Of a stretch of DNA of 64,000 nt, positions 62,058-64,000 are shown piece by piece. A program made the translations under genes and the position numbers. Each line of letters opens with the position of its first letter. Positions within the stretch are counted from its first letter, which is position 1. The DNA comes from Oscillospiraceae bacterium (lineage in GTDB: Bacteria; Bacillota; Clostridia; Oscillospirales; Ruminococcaceae): NCBI GenBank assembly GCA_900770195.1, contig CAAGJI010000092.1, positions 112,458 to 176,457 on the forward strand, written 5' to 3'. The notes under the pieces are model-generated. The model did not search any database and was not told the origin of the DNA. It was given only the letters and a program-made list of their open reading frames with translations.

Positions 62058-63335
62058 TTATCTTTTCCAATCGTAAGTCGTGCAAACTATAGGTTTTTCT
62101 GAATCAAGGAAATCAAGAGGAATTTCAATGCATTCCATTTTGTTAGATAAAAGCATTATTGTATCGATATGATGACTTACACCATCTATATCAATATGTG
62201 GTTTGAAAATATCAGGTTCATTTTCAATTTCTTCCCCAACTTCAGCTGCAGCTTTGGCATTTTCAGAATATACTTCTCTGACTTTATGAATATTTTCAAG
62301 AAGTCCTTTTACGCCTTCATTTAAATATGCAAGCGGCATATCATAATAAAATTTATCCATAGAAATTGTTTTGCTGCTTTCATCTTTTTTTGGAAATTCG
62401 TTTATTCCAAATCCGCCAAGACAAGGATACCATTCTTTCTTTTCGTCTGTGTCAAAAAAACTTTCGTCAACAATGCGTTCATTTATACCATTTGGATTTC
62501 CAGAATAAACATGATACATAGAATTTTCAAATACTCCTGTAATGGCATCTATTTCGCTTTCAGGAAATTTTTCTGAAAAAACGTTAACTGCAAAATTTAT
62601 TGCACTTGAATAATCAAATGTTCCGTGACTTAATGCATAAACCTCATCTAAAATATCAAGTGCCTTGAAATATTTGCACATTCTTTCTTTTGATAAAATC
62701 TGTTCCATAAGGTTTTCAATTTCTTCAGGGTCAGTTTTATTTTCAATATCCTGCAAAAAAACTTCTCTTATAACCCTTTTCGGACCGTCTTCTGTTTCGA
62801 TTGTTTCACCAACTATGTCATAGAATATATTAATTTTATTTTCTTTACGACTTTGTGAAATCTCATTAAGTTCATTAGCTTTTTCTTCATTGGCTTTTTT
62901 CTCTTCTTCAGAAGCTGAATCATTTTTCTCATTAGCAAAATCAATAAGGCTTTCAAGAAAATAATCTGAGTAACCTTCATTATTTATCATAAATTCTTTG
63001 TTTTGAAAACAATTAATTACAGTTTCATTCTTTGTTTTCTGAACATCATATTTTATTGACGCATCACATGATGAATTAATTACTTCACTTTCTGAATTGC
63101 CTAATTCTGAAATGTCTAATTCTTCCCCTTCACCTTCTGCCTGAAGCTTAAACATTGAAAATTGAAATTGTAAACATTCTTTTTGTCTTTCTCTTACACC
63201 TTTAAGATAGTTAAGGGTTTCTTTGTAAAATTTCTTGTTCAAAGCTTTTGTTTTCGGGTCAGATGAATTTTTTATGCTCAGCTCTGTAATACTAACATTA
63301 TGAAAAGCCTGTTCCTGTGTTGTTTCTTCTGCCAT
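62058..63335 (-). CDS. Large protein of unknown function
   Basis: The 425-residue protein has no signal peptide and no membrane segment and is strongly acidic, with a Glu/Lys/Ala-rich coiled-coil-like stretch (about 150-175). I do not recognise a family. The C-terminal half contains GGFGINEFPKKDES, HIDIDGVSHHIDTIMLLSNK and VCTTYDWKR at the end. The N terminus is rich in Gln/Asn/Glu. ATG at 63335 is chosen because ACGGAGG lies upstream of it; the frame continues to 63380 without a ribosome site. A -10 box (TATAAT at 63383-63388) has no good -35. The gene lies between the GH43 gene and the broken dockerin gene, but nothing ties it to polysaccharide use. Confidence 0.6.
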   Translation of the reverse strand: MAEETTQEQAFHNVSITELSIKNSSDPKTKALNKKFYKETLNYLKGVRERQKECLQFQFSMFKLQAEGEGEELDISELGNSESEVINSSCDASIKYDVQKTKNETVINCFQNKEFMINNEGYSDYFLESLIDFANEKNDSASEEEKKANEEKANELNEISQSRKENKINIFYDIVGETIETEDGPKRVIREVFLQDIENKTDPEEIENLMEQILSKERMCKYFKALDILDEVYALSHGTFDYSSAINFAVNVFSEKFPESEIDAITGVFENSMYHVYSGNPNGINERIVDESFFDTDEKKEWYPCLGGFGINEFPKKDESSKTISMDKFYYDMPLAYLNEGVKGLLENIHKVREVYSENAKAAAEVGEEIENEPDIFKPHIDIDGVSHHIDTIMLLSNKMECIEIPLDFLDSEKPIVCTTYDWKR

Positions 63336-63510
63336 TTTAAATACCTCCGTTTTTGCTGTGTGTTTTTTCCTTTGATGCATATATTATATCATTTTAGATG
63401 TTCAAAAATTTTATAACTATATTTTTTTTAAAAACAAATTCTATAGCAATTCAATAAAATAATGTTGCAAAAACGAAATGATTATTTATATGTATAAATT
63501 ACATATTTTT

Positions 63511-63879
63511 TTATTTATTGAATAATTCCTGTTTCATCAGGCAAAGGTCAAATATGTCAATTTTAGCATTATCATAGAAATCGGCGGATTTTCAGTTTGC
63601 AAGTTTCACGTCAGGAACACCAATAATCCACTTCTGAAGAAGAACAACATCTGCAATATCAAACTTTTTATCTAAATTAACATCACTCTTTATTCCTCTT
63701 GAATTTTCAATAATTTCAAGTTTCGAAATACTTTTAATGGTATGAGTGTTAACATTATATGTCAGCAAAACTGAAACTTTATCACCTTTATCATAGTGTT
63801 TGAAATTTTTTGACTCATCTCCACCATAATAGTTTTCACCAAACACGAATGTTCCATTTTCAGAAAAAGTAACAGTAGT
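63511..63879 (-). pseudogene. Broken dockerin gene (5' truncated, in-frame TGA replacing TGG)
   Basis: A frame opening after a stop at 63880-63882 encodes about 60 residues (ENGTFVFGENYYGGDES..., a beta-type tail) and then a dockerin almost identical to that of the GH43 enzyme: KFDIADVVLLQKWIIGVPDV. The frame stops at 63592-63594 with TGA where the homologue has TGG (Trp). If read through, it continues SADFYDNAKIDIFDLCLMKQ to a stop at 63511. Over 59281-59400 and 63571-63690 the DNA is very similar, so a dockerin-coding segment was duplicated. No signal peptide or ribosome site is visible; the longest open piece could only start at a GTG at 63846. It is most likely a remnant of a glycoside hydrolase gene. 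Confidence 0.72.
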
Positions 63880-64000
63880 TTATTATTATATAAATTAAAA
63901 TCATATAATTTCATTTTGAACCTATTTTAAAATATTATGATTTAAAAACTACTAAAACATTAACAATAAAATTATGCAAAATGCTGAAAAGAAATTAAAA

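Noticed and set aside
63383..63405. Promoter for the 425-residue protein gene
   Set aside because: TATAAT at 63383-63388 is good, but the nearest TTGAAC is only 11 bases upstream and no hexamer fits at 17; not listed as a separate feature.
1..64000. Search for tRNA, rRNA, IS elements, prophage and CRISPR arrays
   Set aside because: No cloverleaf-like segment, transposase, integrase, terminal repeats or repeat-spacer array was seen on either strand.

Overview
The window is a stretch of a low-GC, AT-rich chromosome from an anaerobic Clostridia-type Firmicute, most likely a Ruminococcus-like (Oscillospirales) gut or rumen fibre degrader. The evidence is the spoIIE gene, AddAB instead of RecBCD, IspG/Dxr isoprenoid synthesis, a GlgC/GlgD pair, and secreted polysaccharidases that carry ricin-type lectin modules, Thr-rich linkers and dockerins. 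Gene density is high. Most transcription units have a recognisable TTGNNN-N17-TATAAT promoter and many end in an intrinsic terminator. I see no tRNA, rRNA, CRISPR array, IS element, prophage or replication origin.

Region by region. 1-7.8 kb (minus strand) is a housekeeping block, rpsB-tsf-pyrH-frr-uppS-cdsA-dxr-ispG-polC (polC runs off the left edge): translation, UMP kinase, undecaprenyl and CDP-diacylglycerol precursors, and the MEP pathway. 7.8-12 kb (minus) has a DAHP synthase and two tandem Wzz-like membrane proteins. 12.2-26.4 kb (plus) is one long operon: DUF3592 protein, a TetM/EF-G-like GTPase fused to a YacP/Rae1-type NYN nuclease, DnaD, a DnaC-like loader, an M20 dipeptidase, AddB, AddA and RsmA. 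26.5-28.8 kb is spoIIE under a promoter with an unusual 21-bp spacer. 29-34.9 kb is the glycogen cluster glgB-glgC-glgD-glgA. 34.9-39.4 kb holds small membrane and acetyltransferase genes, a flavoprotein, a lipoprotein with cohesin-like halves in reversed order, a prepilin peptidase with an unusual leader, and a candidate small RNA.

39.4-44.5 kb (minus) has a Cys-cluster FliB-like protein and a cluster of indolepyruvate:ferredoxin oxidoreductase (iorAB) with an AMP-forming acid-CoA ligase. 44.7-63.9 kb (minus) contains a dockerin-bearing family PL11 rhamnogalacturonan lyase, a ThrE-type exporter, a MacAB-like ABC system with two membrane-fusion proteins, a glycosyltransferase operon, a MetE-like methyltransferase, a dockerin-bearing GH43 enzyme, a large protein I do not recognise, and a broken dockerin gene.

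How the parts connect: the dockerin enzymes (pectin backbone and arabinan side chains) and the cohesin-like lipoprotein suggest a cellulosome-like pectinolytic system. Absorbed sugar can be stored through the glycogen cluster. The iorAB/ligase set is suited to interconverting aromatic acids and aromatic 2-oxo acids. The most novel items are the GTPase-Rae1 fusion, the GH43 signal peptide separated from its enzyme by one base in an A7 tract, the reversed cohesin halves, the candidate small RNA and the overlapping leader ORF of the prepilin peptidase. Several start codons were set downstream of the longest possible ORF on the basis of Shine-Dalgarno (SD) position.
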